A stretch of DNA of 19,453 nucleotides. It comes from an uncultured Eubacteriales bacterium (GTDB taxonomy: Bacteria > Bacillota > Clostridia > Oscillospirales > Oscillospiraceae). Below the pieces are notes generated by a model that saw only the letters and a list, made by a program, of their open reading frames with translations, was not told the DNA's origin and did no database searches. Location of the stretch: contig URSX01000025.1 in assembly GCA_900550615.1 (NCBI GenBank), positions 1 through 19,453 of the forward strand, given 5' to 3'. Every line of letters starts with the position of its first letter. Positions within the stretch are counted from its first letter, which is position 1. The translations under genes were made by a program, and so were the position numbers. Shown here piece by piece: positions 1-7,933 of this stretch.

Positions 1-1
1 C

Positions 2-256
2 TATGGCTTCCTGCTGATGAACTTCATCCGCAGCGCCGTGGAGGGCGGCTGTGACGCGGCTCTGGCCATGTTCACCGGCATCTTCGCGGGCCTGGCCATC
101 GGCCTGTCCGCCTTCTTCCAGGGCAAGGTCGCTGCGGCTTCCGCAGACGCTCTGGGCGAAACGGGCAAAGGTACGGCTAACTACTTCATCGTCATCGGTA
201 TTATTGAAACGGTGGCTCTGTTCACCCTGGTATTCAGCCTGCTGCTGCTGCAGTAA
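2..256 (+). CDS. ntpK: V-type ATPase subunit K (proteolipid, c-ring), 3' end only
   Basis: Partial gene running in from the left edge; about 84 residues remain. It encodes the membrane proteolipid that forms the rotor ring of a V/A-type ATPase and carries H+ or Na+ through the membrane. Two hydrophobic segments are visible: one rich in Gly/Ala (around GIFAGLAIGLSAFF) and a C-terminal one (NYFIVIGIIETVALFTLVFSLLLLQ, shown here as its parts NYFIVIGIIE and TVALFTLVF). The Glu in GIIETVALF is at the position of the ion-binding carboxylate, and the FFQGKVAA motif resembles the Gln-containing segment of Na+-binding NtpK. The family is usually about 150-160 residues with two hairpins, so this is the second hairpin. 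Na+ coupling is inference only. The rest of the operon lies outside the window. Confidence 0.9.
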   Translation, partial: YGFLLMNFIRSAVEGGCDAALAMFTGIFAGLAIGLSAFFQGKVAAASADALGETGKGTANYFIVIGIIETVALFTLVFSLLLLQ

Positions 257-285
257 GTCTGTATACCCGGTAAATTCAATACCAG

Positions 286-344
286 GCAGCACCTCGCACA
301 TCCGGCGGATTTGATTCTATCCCGGCAAGCGAGGTGCTTGCTTT
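286..344 (+). terminator. Terminator-like hairpin after V-ATPase subunit K
   Basis: A 10-bp stem pairs agcacctcgc (288-297) with gcgaggtgct (329-338), followed by tgctttt. The 31-base loop contains a small inner hairpin (atccg/cggat). It lies 30 bases after the stop codon and probably ends the ATPase operon. The large loop makes it less canonical than a simple intrinsic terminator. Confidence 0.6.
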
Positions 345-376
345 TCACGTTCCTTGAATATTTATACATTTCCCTA

Positions 377-404
377 TTGACAAATACAAAGAAAGTGCTA
401 TAAT
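377..404 (+). promoter_or_regulatory. Strong sigmaA promoter for the aminotransferase leader
   Basis: A consensus -35 TTGACA (377-382) and consensus -10 TATAAT (399-404) are 16 bases apart, with an extended TGC just before the -10. The predicted start is near 411. The aagtgctata core also occurs in the PFOR promoter (7836-7864, minus strand). Confidence 0.85.
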
Positions 405-410
405 AAGTAC

Positions 411-540
411 TAAGCTGAATATAGCACTGCTTCCCTTGGCACCGGCTGAGGGGTTAAAGGCATCCGTGACCGAATCGTAGGTATTCCGGCATCCGCTGGA
501 TAAGACTCGGTCAGGGATGCCTTTTCATTTTTAGAAACAA
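411..540 (+). promoter_or_regulatory. Structured 5' leader with possible terminator/antiterminator switch
   Basis: About 145 bases separate the promoter from the aminotransferase start. The leader holds a small ccct/aggg hairpin (around 434-453), then a long stem pairing 458-473 with 507-522 (15 of 16 positions match) followed by cttttcattttta. GGCATCC occurs twice, at 459-465 and 488-494, and both copies are complementary to GGATGCC at 515-521, so two mutually exclusive stems can form. I could not match it to TPP, SAM, T-box, purine, glycine, lysine, flavin or M-box consensus. It could be an unassigned riboswitch, a protein-bound attenuator, or only a terminator with chance repeats. Confidence 0.5.
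458..527 (+). terminator. Intrinsic terminator/attenuator hairpin in the leader
   Basis: The stem 458-473 / 507-522 has one mismatch and ends in a T-rich run (cttttcattttta). It sits between a strong promoter and the next start codon, so it would attenuate the aminotransferase gene unless an alternative fold forms. Confidence 0.65.
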
Positions 541-554
541 AGGAGACGAATACC

Positions 555-1676
555 ATGAACATCAAGCCTTTTGCCGTGGAAGAATGGATGAATAAATATG
601 AAGTGGGCGCGCGTTATAACATCGCCGAGACCTGCGTGGATTCCGTCTCTCTGGACGAGCTGTTTGCGCTCACCGGGGAGAACAAGGAGAAATTCCTGAC
701 GGATTTCAGCGCCCAGCGGCTGACCTACGGCGATATCACGGGCAGTAACGCCCTCCGCCAGGGCATCTGCCAGCTCTATAAGACCGTGCAGACTCACCAG
801 GTGATCCCCACCCACGGGGCTGCAGGTGCCAACCACCATGTCTTCTGCTCCCTCATCTCCGCCGGGGACCGGGTGGTCAGCATCATGCCCACCTATCAGC
901 AGCTCTACTCCATCCCCGAGGCCATCGGCGCGGAGGTGGCCCTCATGCACCTGAAGCAGGAAAACGACTATCTGCCCGACCTGGCGGAGCTGAAGGCGCT
1001 GGTCACGCCGGATACCAAGATGATCTGCATCAATAACCCCAACAACCCTACCGGCGCGCTCATGACCGGGGCGCAGCTGCAGCAGATCGTGGACATCGCA
1101 CGTAGCGTGGATGCCTACATCCTCTGCGATGAGGTATACCGCCACCTGACCCAGACGGATGAGTGGAGCCCCTCCATCGTGGATCTGTACGAAAAGGGCA
1201 TCTCCGTCAGCAGCATGTCCAAGGTGTTCTCCCTGGCGGGCCTGCGTCTGGGCTGGATCGCCACCCACGACGAAGCCGCGCTGAAGTCCTTCCTTTCCCA
1301 CCGGGACTATAACCTCATCAGCTGCGGCATGTTCGACGACGCCGTAGCCGCTCTGGCCCTGGGCCACAGCGACGTGATGCTGAAGCGGAATCATGCCATT
1401 GTGCGGGAGAATCTGGCCATTTTGGATGCCTGGGTGGCCGACCACAAGCACTTCTACTATACCAAGCCTAAGGCCGGCACCACCGCCCTGGTCTACTATG
1501 ATTACGACATCCCGTCCTACGACTTCTGCAAGCAGATGTACCGGAAAACCGGGGCCTTTGTCACCCCCGGCGACTGCTTCAAGCAGCCCCACAGCATGCG
1601 CATCGGCTATGCCTGCGACAAGCAGACCCTGCAGGACGGTCTGGCGGCGCTGGCCGCCTTTGCAGACACACTTTGA
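555..1676 (+). CDS. PLP-dependent aminotransferase, class I/II fold
   Basis: The 373-residue protein is a complete fold-type I aminotransferase. Visible hallmarks are NPNNPTG at 161-167, the CDEVYR segment with Asp192 (contacts the PLP ring nitrogen), SSMSKVFSLAGLRLGW with Lys223 as the PLP-binding lysine, and SMRIGYA with Arg349 as the likely substrate carboxylate ligand. The start is supported by AGGAGA at 541-546, 8 bases upstream. The N-terminal part (KPFAVEEWMNKYE) recalls the capreomycidine-synthase/VioD-like branch of the family, but I cannot assign the substrate. It is followed 20 bases later by the start of an ornithine cyclodeaminase-family gene, so the pair probably once acted on one amino acid. 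Expression is probably controlled by the leader at 411-540. Confidence 0.88.
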   Translation: MNIKPFAVEEWMNKYEVGARYNIAETCVDSVSLDELFALTGENKEKFLTDFSAQRLTYGDITGSNALRQGICQLYKTVQTHQVIPTHGAAGANHHVFCSLISAGDRVVSIMPTYQQLYSIPEAIGAEVALMHLKQENDYLPDLAELKALVTPDTKMICINNPNNPTGALMTGAQLQQIVDIARSVDAYILCDEVYRHLTQTDEWSPSIVDLYEKGISVSSMSKVFSLAGLRLGWIATHDEAALKSFLSHRDYNLISCGMFDDAVAALALGHSDVMLKRNHAIVRENLAILDAWVADHKHFYYTKPKAGTTALVYYDYDIPSYDFCKQMYRKTGAFVTPGDCFKQPHSMRIGYACDKQTLQDGLAALAAFADTL

Positions 1677-1696
1677 ATCAACAGGAGGAGCACATC

Positions 1697-1980
1697 ATGA
1701 CAGAACTGACCGTATTAAACGCCGCAGCTATTGAAGAGCTGCTGACCATTCCCATGGCCGTGGACGCGGTGGAGCAGGCATACCTAGAAAAGTATAAGGG
1801 AGATGCCGCGCTGTGGCCCATGGTCTTCCACGAGTTCGACCCCGGCCACGCGGATCTGGATATCAAATCCGGCAATCTGGATGGGCTGGCTTCTACGGGC
1901 TGAAGGTTGTCTCCTGGTTCGGCACCAACCCGGGAAAATCGCTCCCGGCTCTGTATGGCACTTCCCTGCTCTTTGACCTG
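1697..1980 (+). pseudogene. Ornithine cyclodeaminase/mu-crystallin family, N-terminal remnant with frameshift
   Basis: The gene starts at 1697 behind a good AGGAGG site and reads MTELTVLNAAAIEELL, PMAVDAVEQAYLEKY, and MVFHEFDPGHADLDIKSGN, typical of the family N-terminus. At about 1882-1885 the frame shifts: the protein-like reading continues as GFYGLKVVSWFGTNPGKSLP and ALYGTSLLFDLA in the +1-coordinate frame, consistent with loss of one G from a G run. Family members are about 320 residues; only about 95 remain before the reading changes to ABC-transporter sequence near 1980. Members use NAD(P) to convert ornithine-type or imine substrates. This copy cannot make an enzyme. The position right after the aminotransferase suggests a former two-gene operon. 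Confidence 0.75.
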
Positions 1981-2443
1981 GCCGTCATTGCTGTGAAAAA
2001 TACAGAGCTTGCACTGGTTCTGGTGCTGGTGCTGGTGCTGCCGCTGCTGGCAGTGTTCACCCGCCATGTGCAGAAGCGGATGCTGGCCGCTCAGCTGGAT
2101 AACCGCCGCGCCGTTGCCGCCGTGTCCGGCCAGGTGCCGGAGACCCTGCACAATATCCGCACCATCCGGGCCCTGGGACTGGAAAACTATATGGCCCGGC
2201 GCTATGACCGGCGCATTGGCAGCAGATCCCGCCGTGCTCCTTTTGGACGAAATCACCGCCAATCTGGACGCCGAGATCGAGGCCTGCGTGCTGGAGGCAC
2301 TGCGCCATGCGTCTCAAGGGCGCACCGTCCTCTCCGTTTCCCACCGGATTTATGAAAGCCTTGGCGGCAGGGTCATTGAGATCAAAGAGTCGGTGGCGGA
2401 GAGCGGCACGCACCCTGGACCGTCCGGGGCAAAAAACGATTGA
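1981..2443 (+). pseudogene. ABC exporter remnant: membrane-domain piece joined to ATPase C-terminus
   Basis: From about 1981 the sequence reads like a type I ABC exporter membrane domain (a Val/Leu-rich helix, then AVFTRHVQKRMLAAQLDNRR and TIRALGLENYMARRYDRR). Near 2207-2222 it switches to another frame and reads ALAADPAVLLLDEITANLD, a Walker B with catalytic Glu and D-loop, then RTVLSVSHRI with the H-loop His. The Walker A and signature regions are absent, so roughly 250-300 codons have been lost between the two pieces. The stop is at 2441-2443. The first junction, with the cyclodeaminase remnant, falls in a segment reading LFDLA that both families could share, which would fit microhomology-mediated deletion; that mechanism is inference. 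Confidence 0.7.
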
Positions 2444-2468
2444 CAGATCTGTTTTCTTCTGGTATCAT
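2440..2468 (+). promoter_or_regulatory. Likely promoter for the mgtE leader
   Basis: TTGACA (2440-2445) and TATCAT (2463-2468) are separated by 17 bases. The -35 overlaps the stop codon of the ABC remnant. It would give a 5' leader of about 265 bases before mgtE. Confidence 0.5.
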
Positions 2469-2565
2469 TGGCCGAGGGTCGGAAAACGGCTCCTTATCAT
2501 CTATACCATTTTCAGCGGAGGTGAATGTACATGGATAGCTGCGGAAATAGCAGACGAAGCCGGGT

Positions 2566-2721
2566 ATGCGGTACGCGGAAATACGAAAACCGGATGTGGC
2601 CGTCCATGGACATGGACTGATCACGTTCTGTTTCGTTGTGTTCTCATGCACCGCACCGGAGACGTTTTGCTGTGGCAACTATCTCTGTTGTGGTGCATTT
2701 TTGCGCCCATTTCAGCGTTAA
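2566..2721 (+). CDS. Possible 51-residue Cys-rich leader protein upstream of mgtE
   Basis: A short open frame reads MRYAEIRKPDVAVHGHG, then LITFCFVVFSCTAPETF and CCGNYLCCGAFLRPFQR, and stops at 2719-2721, 17 bases before the mgtE start. It has six Cys, including two CC pairs, and a His-Gly-His-Gly segment, an arrangement that looks selected rather than random. No convincing ribosome site precedes the ATG at 2566. A separate 29-codon frame at 2531-2620, which does have a GGAGG site, overlaps its start and could feed into it by coupling. It may be a metal-sensing leader peptide, a genuine small protein, or an RNA element that merely reads open. I do not recognise a named family. Confidence 0.35.
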   Translation: MRYAEIRKPDVAVHGHGLITFCFVVFSCTAPETFCCGNYLCCGAFLRPFQR

Positions 2722-2738
2722 GGGAGGACGAGAATCCA

Positions 2739-4124
2739 ATGAACAAGATCAAAAGAATCGATTTCACCCAGGAGATCGCGGCGGTCATCCGGGCTGCCAA
2801 AAGTGAAAACAATCTGCGGCCGCTGCTGAAGCGCTATCACCCGCGGGATGTGGCAAAAGCCGCGTCGCAGCTGACCGGCCCGGAGCGGAAGCGGCTGCTT
2901 TCTCTACTGGATGCACAGACGCTGACGAAGATTTTCCCTTATCTTGACAATGCAGGTCGCTGCCTAGTAGAGCTGCCGGAAGCACTGGCGGCAAACGTAG
3001 TTGCCGGAATGGACGCCGCGGACGCGCTGGATATTCTGCGGGAGCTTCCCGCCGAAAAGACGCAGGCCATCGCCGCACAACTGGACGACGACACCCGGAA
3101 CGTCGTGCGGAGACTGCGGGCCTTCCATGAGGCGGAGATCGGCAGCCGCATGAGCAATAACTTCGTCTGCATTCCGGATACACTGTCCATCCGCGGCGCT
3201 ATGAGCGAGCTGGTACGGCAGGCCGGCGAGCACGACAACATCTCCACACTGTATGTGGTGGACGAGTGCGGCGTGTTTTCCGGTGCCATTGACCTGAAGG
3301 ATCTGATTATCGCCCGGGAAGGCGACCGACTGGAGGATATTATACGCCGCAGCTACCCCTATGTGCTTACCCATGAAAAGGTGGAAGACTGCATCGACCG
3401 GATCGCAGAGTATGAGGAGGATTCGCTGCCGGTACTGGCAGAGGACGGAAAAATTGCCGGTATCCTCACGGCGCAGGATCTGGTGGAGCTGGTAGACGAT
3501 GCCATGGGCGACGACTACGCCAAGCTGGGCGGACTGACCTCAGAGGAGGATCTGCGGGAGCCCACCACCGTCAGCATGCGGAAGCGCCTGCCTTGGCTCA
3601 TCGCGCTGCTGTTTCTCGGGATGGGTGTCTCGTCGGTGGTAGGCATGTTTGAATCGGTGGTATCGGTGCTGCCCATTGTCATTTGCTTCCAGTCCCTGGT
3701 GCTGGACATGGCGGGTAACGTAGGCACCCAGTCACTGGCCGTTACCATCCGCGTCCTTATGGATGAAAAGCTCACCCTGCGGGATGAACTGACGCTGCTT
3801 GCCAAGGAGATGCGGGTCGGCCTTTTCAACGGCGGATGCCTGGGTGTTATGGCACTGGCTTTTCTGGGCATCTATATCCACGTGTGCAAAGGCTATGCGT
3901 GGATGTCCGCGTTTCTGATCTCCGGGTGCGTGGGCGTTTCGCTGCTGGTTGCGATGGTGATCTCCAGCCTTGTGGGTACCCTGATCCCCATGCTGTTTCA
4001 CAAAATCCACATCGATCCCGCCGTGGCCTCCGGCCCGCTGATCACGACAGTCAACGACCTGGTGGCCGTGGTGACCTATTACGGCCTGTCCATGCTGTTT
4101 TTGGTGAATGTGTTCCATATCTGA
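2739..4124 (+). CDS. mgtE: Magnesium transporter MgtE
   Basis: The 461-residue protein fits the usual MgtE length of about 450. Order of domains: an N-terminal Mg2+-sensing helical domain (about 20-135, including AADALDILRELPAEKTQ), two CBS domains (about 140-260), then five membrane helices (about 285-460). The pore signature is present as DMAGNVGTQSLAV near 323-335, and SGPLITTVNDLVAVVTYYG near 431-449 carries the conserved Asp440 of the ion pathway. In this family Mg2+ bound to the cytosolic domains closes the channel. The start at 2739 has an AGGGAGG site about 12 bases upstream; upstream in-frame ATG codons belong to the leader. No M-box riboswitch consensus is visible in the leader. Confidence 0.95.
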   Translation: MNKIKRIDFTQEIAAVIRAAKSENNLRPLLKRYHPRDVAKAASQLTGPERKRLLSLLDAQTLTKIFPYLDNAGRCLVELPEALAANVVAGMDAADALDILRELPAEKTQAIAAQLDDDTRNVVRRLRAFHEAEIGSRMSNNFVCIPDTLSIRGAMSELVRQAGEHDNISTLYVVDECGVFSGAIDLKDLIIAREGDRLEDIIRRSYPYVLTHEKVEDCIDRIAEYEEDSLPVLAEDGKIAGILTAQDLVELVDDAMGDDYAKLGGLTSEEDLREPTTVSMRKRLPWLIALLFLGMGVSSVVGMFESVVSVLPIVICFQSLVLDMAGNVGTQSLAVTIRVLMDEKLTLRDELTLLAKEMRVGLFNGGCLGVMALAFLGIYIHVCKGYAWMSAFLISGCVGVSLLVAMVISSLVGTLIPMLFHKIHIDPAVASGPLITTVNDLVAVVTYYGLSMLFLVNVFHI

Positions 4125-4131
4125 AAGAAGT

Positions 4132-4161
4132 CCCCCCTGTGCCCGCAAGGGTCACAGGGGG
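4132..4161. terminator. Hairpin between convergent mgtE and PFOR genes
   Basis: CCCCCCTGTG (4132-4141) pairs with CACAGGGGG (4153-4161) around a short loop. The T-tracts on either side are weak, so it may act in both directions for the two converging genes. Confidence 0.5.
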
Positions 4162-4256
4162 CCGTAACTTGTCCACAGCTTTTGCTGTATGCATATCCGC
4201 GCATCCGGCGAGAGAGAAAGAACTCACATCAGATTTATGCGGATTCTGACCGGCCA

Positions 4257-7200
4257 TTACCGCTCAGCCAGCTCCTTATATTTGGCGTAACGGGCGGCGC
4301 AGAACTCCTGAGCCTCCTCAAACAGCACCTTGGCAGTCTCGGGGAAGGTCCGGGTCAGAGAGGCGAAACGGGTCTCGCCCATCATGAAGTCCAGCAGCTT
4401 GCCGTTGGGCTCCTTGCTGGTCAGGATGAAGGGATTCTTACCCTCAGCCTTCAGCTCGGGCACATAGCGCCACAGGGGCCAATAACCGCACTCGCTGGCC
4501 AGCTTCTCCTCCAGCTGGACCTGCCCCATACCCTTGGAGATACCGTGGTTGATACAGGGTGCGTAGGCGATGATGAGGGAGGGGCCGTGATGGGCCTCGG
4601 CTTCCTTCAAAGCCGTGATGAGGTGCTGCTCATTGGCACCCATGGCCACCTGGGCAACATAGACATTGCCATAGGTCATAGCGATGGCACCCAGATCCTT
4701 CTTACCGGTCTTCTTTCCGGCGTTGGCGAACTGCGCCACAGCACCCAGCTGGGTGGCCTTGGAAGCCTGGCCGCCGGTGTTGGAGTACACCTCGGTATCG
4801 ACTACCAGGATATTCACATCCGCACCGGAGGCAAGGACGTGGTCCAGACCGCCGAAGCCGATATCGTAGGCCCAGCCGTCGCCGCCATACATCCAGACGC
4901 TCTTCTTGGGCAGAACATCCTTGTTGTCCTTCATGAAAGTGATGTCATCGGAGGTCTCCGTGGTGGCGTCCAGAGCGGTCGCCACTGCCTCGGACAGGGC
5001 GCGGGTCTTATCGCCGATGTCACCCTCGGCCAGCCAGGCCTCAATGGCGCTCTTCAGAGCGGCATCAGAGGTGGCATCCGCCACCACCTTAGCGTGGTCG
5101 GCCATCTGGCGGCGCATCTGATCGATGGACAGCTTCATGCCCAGGGCATATTCGGCGTTATCCTCGAACAGGGAGTTGGAGTTGGCGGGGCCGTGGCCCT
5201 TTTCATTGGCTGCATAGGGGAAGGACGGCGTGGAGGAGCCCACCACATAGGCGCAGCCGGTGGCGGAGGTAACAAACATCCGGTCGCCGAACAGCTGGGA
5301 CATGAGCTTCATATAGGGAGCTTCGCCGCAGCCGGCGCAGGCACCACTGAACTCATACAGAGGACGCTCGTACTGAGAGCCGCGTACGGAGAACTTGTCC
5401 ATGGGATTGGTCTTGGTGGACAGGGTCAGGGCATGATCCCAGTTCTCCTGCTCGGGCATCTGGGTCTCCAGCAGCTCCATGACCAGAGCCTTCTCCTTGG
5501 CGGGGCAGGCGTTGGCGCAGGCGCCGCAGCCCTGGCAGTCCAGCGGATCCACCTGCACGCGGAAGGTCAGGCCCTCGAAGCCCTTGCCCTTGGCTTCCTT
5601 AGTGACAAAGGCGGCGGGCTTGGCAGCCTCTTCCTCCGCGTTCAGCAGGAAGGGACGAATGGCGGCATGGGGGCAGACCAGAGCACACTTATTGCAGCCG
5701 ATGCAGTTAGCGGGGATCCACTGGGGCACCTTCACGGCGATGCCGCGCTTTTCGTACTTGGAGGTCTCGGATGGGGTAACGCCGTCGGCGTAAGGCATGA
5801 AAGCGCTCACAGGAATGGCATCGCCGGCCTGCTTGTTGACGGGGATCTGGATGGCACGGATGTAGTGGGGCAGATCAGCGTTAGGCGCTTGGGTGTCATC
5901 CGCCAGAGTCTTCCAGGACGCGGGAACATCGATCTTCACGGCGGCGTCAACGCCTCTGTCGACGGCGGCGCTGTTCATGTCGACGATCTTCTGGCCCTTC
6001 TTGGCGTAGGACTTGACGATAGCGTCCTTCATGTACTTCACGGCGTCCTCAATGGGGATGATGCCGGAGAGCTTGAAGAAAGCGGCCTGCAGCACGGTGT
6101 TGGTGCGGTTGCCCAGGCCCAGCTCCATGGCGATAGCGGTGGCGTCGATGGTGTAGAAGTTGATCTCACGCTCAGCGATCTGGCGCTTCACGCGATTAGG
6201 CAGGTGCTCCTCCAGCTCTGCGCCGGTCCAGCTGGTGTTCAGCAGGAAGGTGCCGTGGGGTTTAATCTCGGAGACGATGTCGAAGTCCTTGATGTAAGAG
6301 GGCTTGTGGCAGGCCACAAAGTCAGCCATGGTGACATAGTAGGTGCTGTGGATGGGCTCATGGCCGAAGCGCAGGTGGGACTTGGTGACGCCGCCGGACT
6401 TCTTGGAGTCATACTCAAAGTAAGCCTGGGCGTACTGGTCGGTGTGGTCGCCGATGATCTTGATAGAGTTTTTGTTGGCGCCCACGGTGCCGTCAGAACC
6501 CAGACCCCAGAACTTGCAGGAGATGATGGACTTGCCGGCGGTGACGATGTTCTCTCCCACGGGCAAAGACAGGTGGGTGACGTCGTCGTTGATACCCACG
6601 GTGAAGTGGTTCTTCTTCTCCCCCTTCATGTTGTCGAACACGGCCTTCATCTGGGCGGGGGTAGTATCCTTGGAGCCCAGGCCGTAGCGGCCGCCCAGCG
6701 CCTCAATACCGGTGCGTTTGCCTTCCCACAGGGCATGGCACACATCCAGATACAGTGGCTCGCCGGGAGCGCCGGGCTCCTTGGTGCGGGCCAGAACGGT
6801 CAGGCACTTGCAGGAAGCGGGGATCTTCTCCAGCAGACGCTCCATGGAGAAGGGGCGGAACAGGTGGACCTGGATGAAGCCGACCTTCTCACCCCGCTCC
6901 ATCAGATAATCGACCACCTCTGTCAGCGTCTCGCAGACGGAACCCATAGCCACCACAACGCGCTCAGCATCGGGCGCACCGTAGTAGTTGAACAGCTGAT
7001 AATCCCGGCCGGTGAGCTGGCTGATCTTGGCCATATACTCCTCCACGACGGCGGGCAGCGCATTGTAGGCGGTGTTGCAGGCCTCCCGGGACTGGAAGAA
7101 GGTGTCGGGATTTTGCAGGGTGTGGCGCAGGGTGGGATGCTCCGTGCTCAGAGCGTGATCCTTGAACCTCTGTACAGCGTCCCAATCCAGCAGCTTGCCC

Positions 7201-7778
7201 AGATCCTCATAGTCCAGGACCTCGATCTTCTGAATCTCGTGGGAGGTCCGGAAGCCGTCGAAGAAGTGCTGGAAGGGCATGGAGCCCTTGATGGCGGACA
7301 GATGGACAACGGCAGCCATGTCCATTGCCTCCTGCACGCTGGAGGAAGCCAGCTGTGCCCAGCCGGTCTGACGGCAGCCCATGACGTCGGAGTGGTCGCC
7401 GAAAATGGACAGCGAGTGGGTGGCCACAGTACGGGCGGAAACGTGCATAACGCCGGGCAGATGAGAGCCAGCGATTCGATACATGGGCGGGATCATCAAC
7501 AGCAGGCCCTGGGAAGCAGTGTAGGTGCTGGTCAGAGAGCCGGTCTCCAGAGAGCCGTGCATGGCGCCGGCTGCGCCGGACTCCGCCTGCATCTCCATCA
7601 GCTTTACGGGCTGGCCGAATAGGTTCTTCTTGCCGCTTGCCGCCCACGCGTCCACATGGTCAGCCATGGGGCTGGAAGGGGTGATGGGGTAAATGGTTGC
7701 GACCTCAGTAAACGCGTATGACACGTATGCGGCAGCCTCATTACCGTCCATCGCCTTGAACACTTTGTTCTTTGCCAT
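4257..7778 (-). CDS. nifJ: Pyruvate:ferredoxin (flavodoxin) oxidoreductase
   Basis: The 1173-residue single-chain enzyme oxidises pyruvate with CoA to acetyl-CoA, CO2 and reduced ferredoxin, the central step of anaerobic pyruvate use. Visible features: the N-terminal YPITPSSPMAD motif (30-40); a ferredoxin-like domain with two 4Fe-4S sets, C692/C695/C698/C702 and C748/C751/C754/C758, each ending in CP; the catalytic-domain cluster Cys at 814, 817 and 1075 (GACAGCGEAP and APCINHG; a fourth Cys is expected near 840); and the thiamine diphosphate motif GGDGWAYDIG around Asp967 followed by EVYSNTGGQ. Length and order match the homodimeric family. The start at 7778 (MAKNKVFKAMDG) is chosen because TAGGAGGTAA lies just upstream; an 18-codon upstream extension lacks family similarity. 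Confidence 0.97.
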   Translation of the reverse strand: MAKNKVFKAMDGNEAAAYVSYAFTEVATIYPITPSSPMADHVDAWAASGKKNLFGQPVKLMEMQAESGAAGAMHGSLETGSLTSTYTASQGLLLMIPPMYRIAGSHLPGVMHVSARTVATHSLSIFGDHSDVMGCRQTGWAQLASSSVQEAMDMAAVVHLSAIKGSMPFQHFFDGFRTSHEIQKIEVLDYEDLGKLLDWDAVQRFKDHALSTEHPTLRHTLQNPDTFFQSREACNTAYNALPAVVEEYMAKISQLTGRDYQLFNYYGAPDAERVVVAMGSVCETLTEVVDYLMERGEKVGFIQVHLFRPFSMERLLEKIPASCKCLTVLARTKEPGAPGEPLYLDVCHALWEGKRTGIEALGGRYGLGSKDTTPAQMKAVFDNMKGEKKNHFTVGINDDVTHLSLPVGENIVTAGKSIISCKFWGLGSDGTVGANKNSIKIIGDHTDQYAQAYFEYDSKKSGGVTKSHLRFGHEPIHSTYYVTMADFVACHKPSYIKDFDIVSEIKPHGTFLLNTSWTGAELEEHLPNRVKRQIAEREINFYTIDATAIAMELGLGNRTNTVLQAAFFKLSGIIPIEDAVKYMKDAIVKSYAKKGQKIVDMNSAAVDRGVDAAVKIDVPASWKTLADDTQAPNADLPHYIRAIQIPVNKQAGDAIPVSAFMPYADGVTPSETSKYEKRGIAVKVPQWIPANCIGCNKCALVCPHAAIRPFLLNAEEEAAKPAAFVTKEAKGKGFEGLTFRVQVDPLDCQGCGACANACPAKEKALVMELLETQMPEQENWDHALTLSTKTNPMDKFSVRGSQYERPLYEFSGACAGCGEAPYMKLMSQLFGDRMFVTSATGCAYVVGSSTPSFPYAANEKGHGPANSNSLFEDNAEYALGMKLSIDQMRRQMADHAKVVADATSDAALKSAIEAWLAEGDIGDKTRALSEAVATALDATTETSDDITFMKDNKDVLPKKSVWMYGGDGWAYDIGFGGLDHVLASGADVNILVVDTEVYSNTGGQASKATQLGAVAQFANAGKKTGKKDLGAIAMTYGNVYVAQVAMGANEQHLITALKEAEAHHGPSLIIAYAPCINHGISKGMGQVQLEEKLASECGYWPLWRYVPELKAEGKNPFILTSKEPNGKLLDFMMGETRFASLTRTFPETAKVLFEEAQEFCAARYAKYKELAER

Positions 7779-7835
7779 AAACTTACCTCCTACCTTATTT
7801 TGCTGTTTTCTCACAGTACACATGATCTGCAAAAT

Positions 7836-7864
7836 AATATAGCACTTTTTAATCTGTCTGTAAA
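7836..7864 (-). promoter_or_regulatory. Promoter of the PFOR gene
   Basis: On the minus strand TTTACA (plus 7859-7864) and TATATT (plus 7836-7841) are 17 bases apart, with a TGC extended -10. The predicted start is near 7829, leaving a leader of about 50 bases with no obvious structure. Confidence 0.75.
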
Positions 7865-7933
7865 ATAAATGTTTTCATAACACCAATGCAAAAAGCAAAT
7901 ATATAACCGCGCGCTTCAGGTTTTTTCGATTGC

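Noticed and set aside
434..500. TPP riboswitch or T-box reading of the leader (ggctgagg, ctggataa, tggcaccg)
   Set aside because: Isolated words match, but the spacing and the remaining conserved blocks of either class are absent, and too little sequence lies upstream for a T-box stem I.
531..1592. 353-codon minus-strand frame over the aminotransferase
   Set aside because: Antisense shadow; the plus-strand frame carries the NPNNPTG and PLP-lysine motifs.
2475..2738. M-box (Mg2+) riboswitch before mgtE
   Set aside because: The conserved M-box blocks could not be found; only small hairpins and the small ORFs are visible.
4182..7622. 1146-codon open frame on the plus strand antisense to PFOR
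   Set aside because: It is Gly/Leu/Val/His-rich without domains and mirrors the codon bias of the GC-rich PFOR gene on the other strand; PFOR has all its motifs, start and ribosome site.
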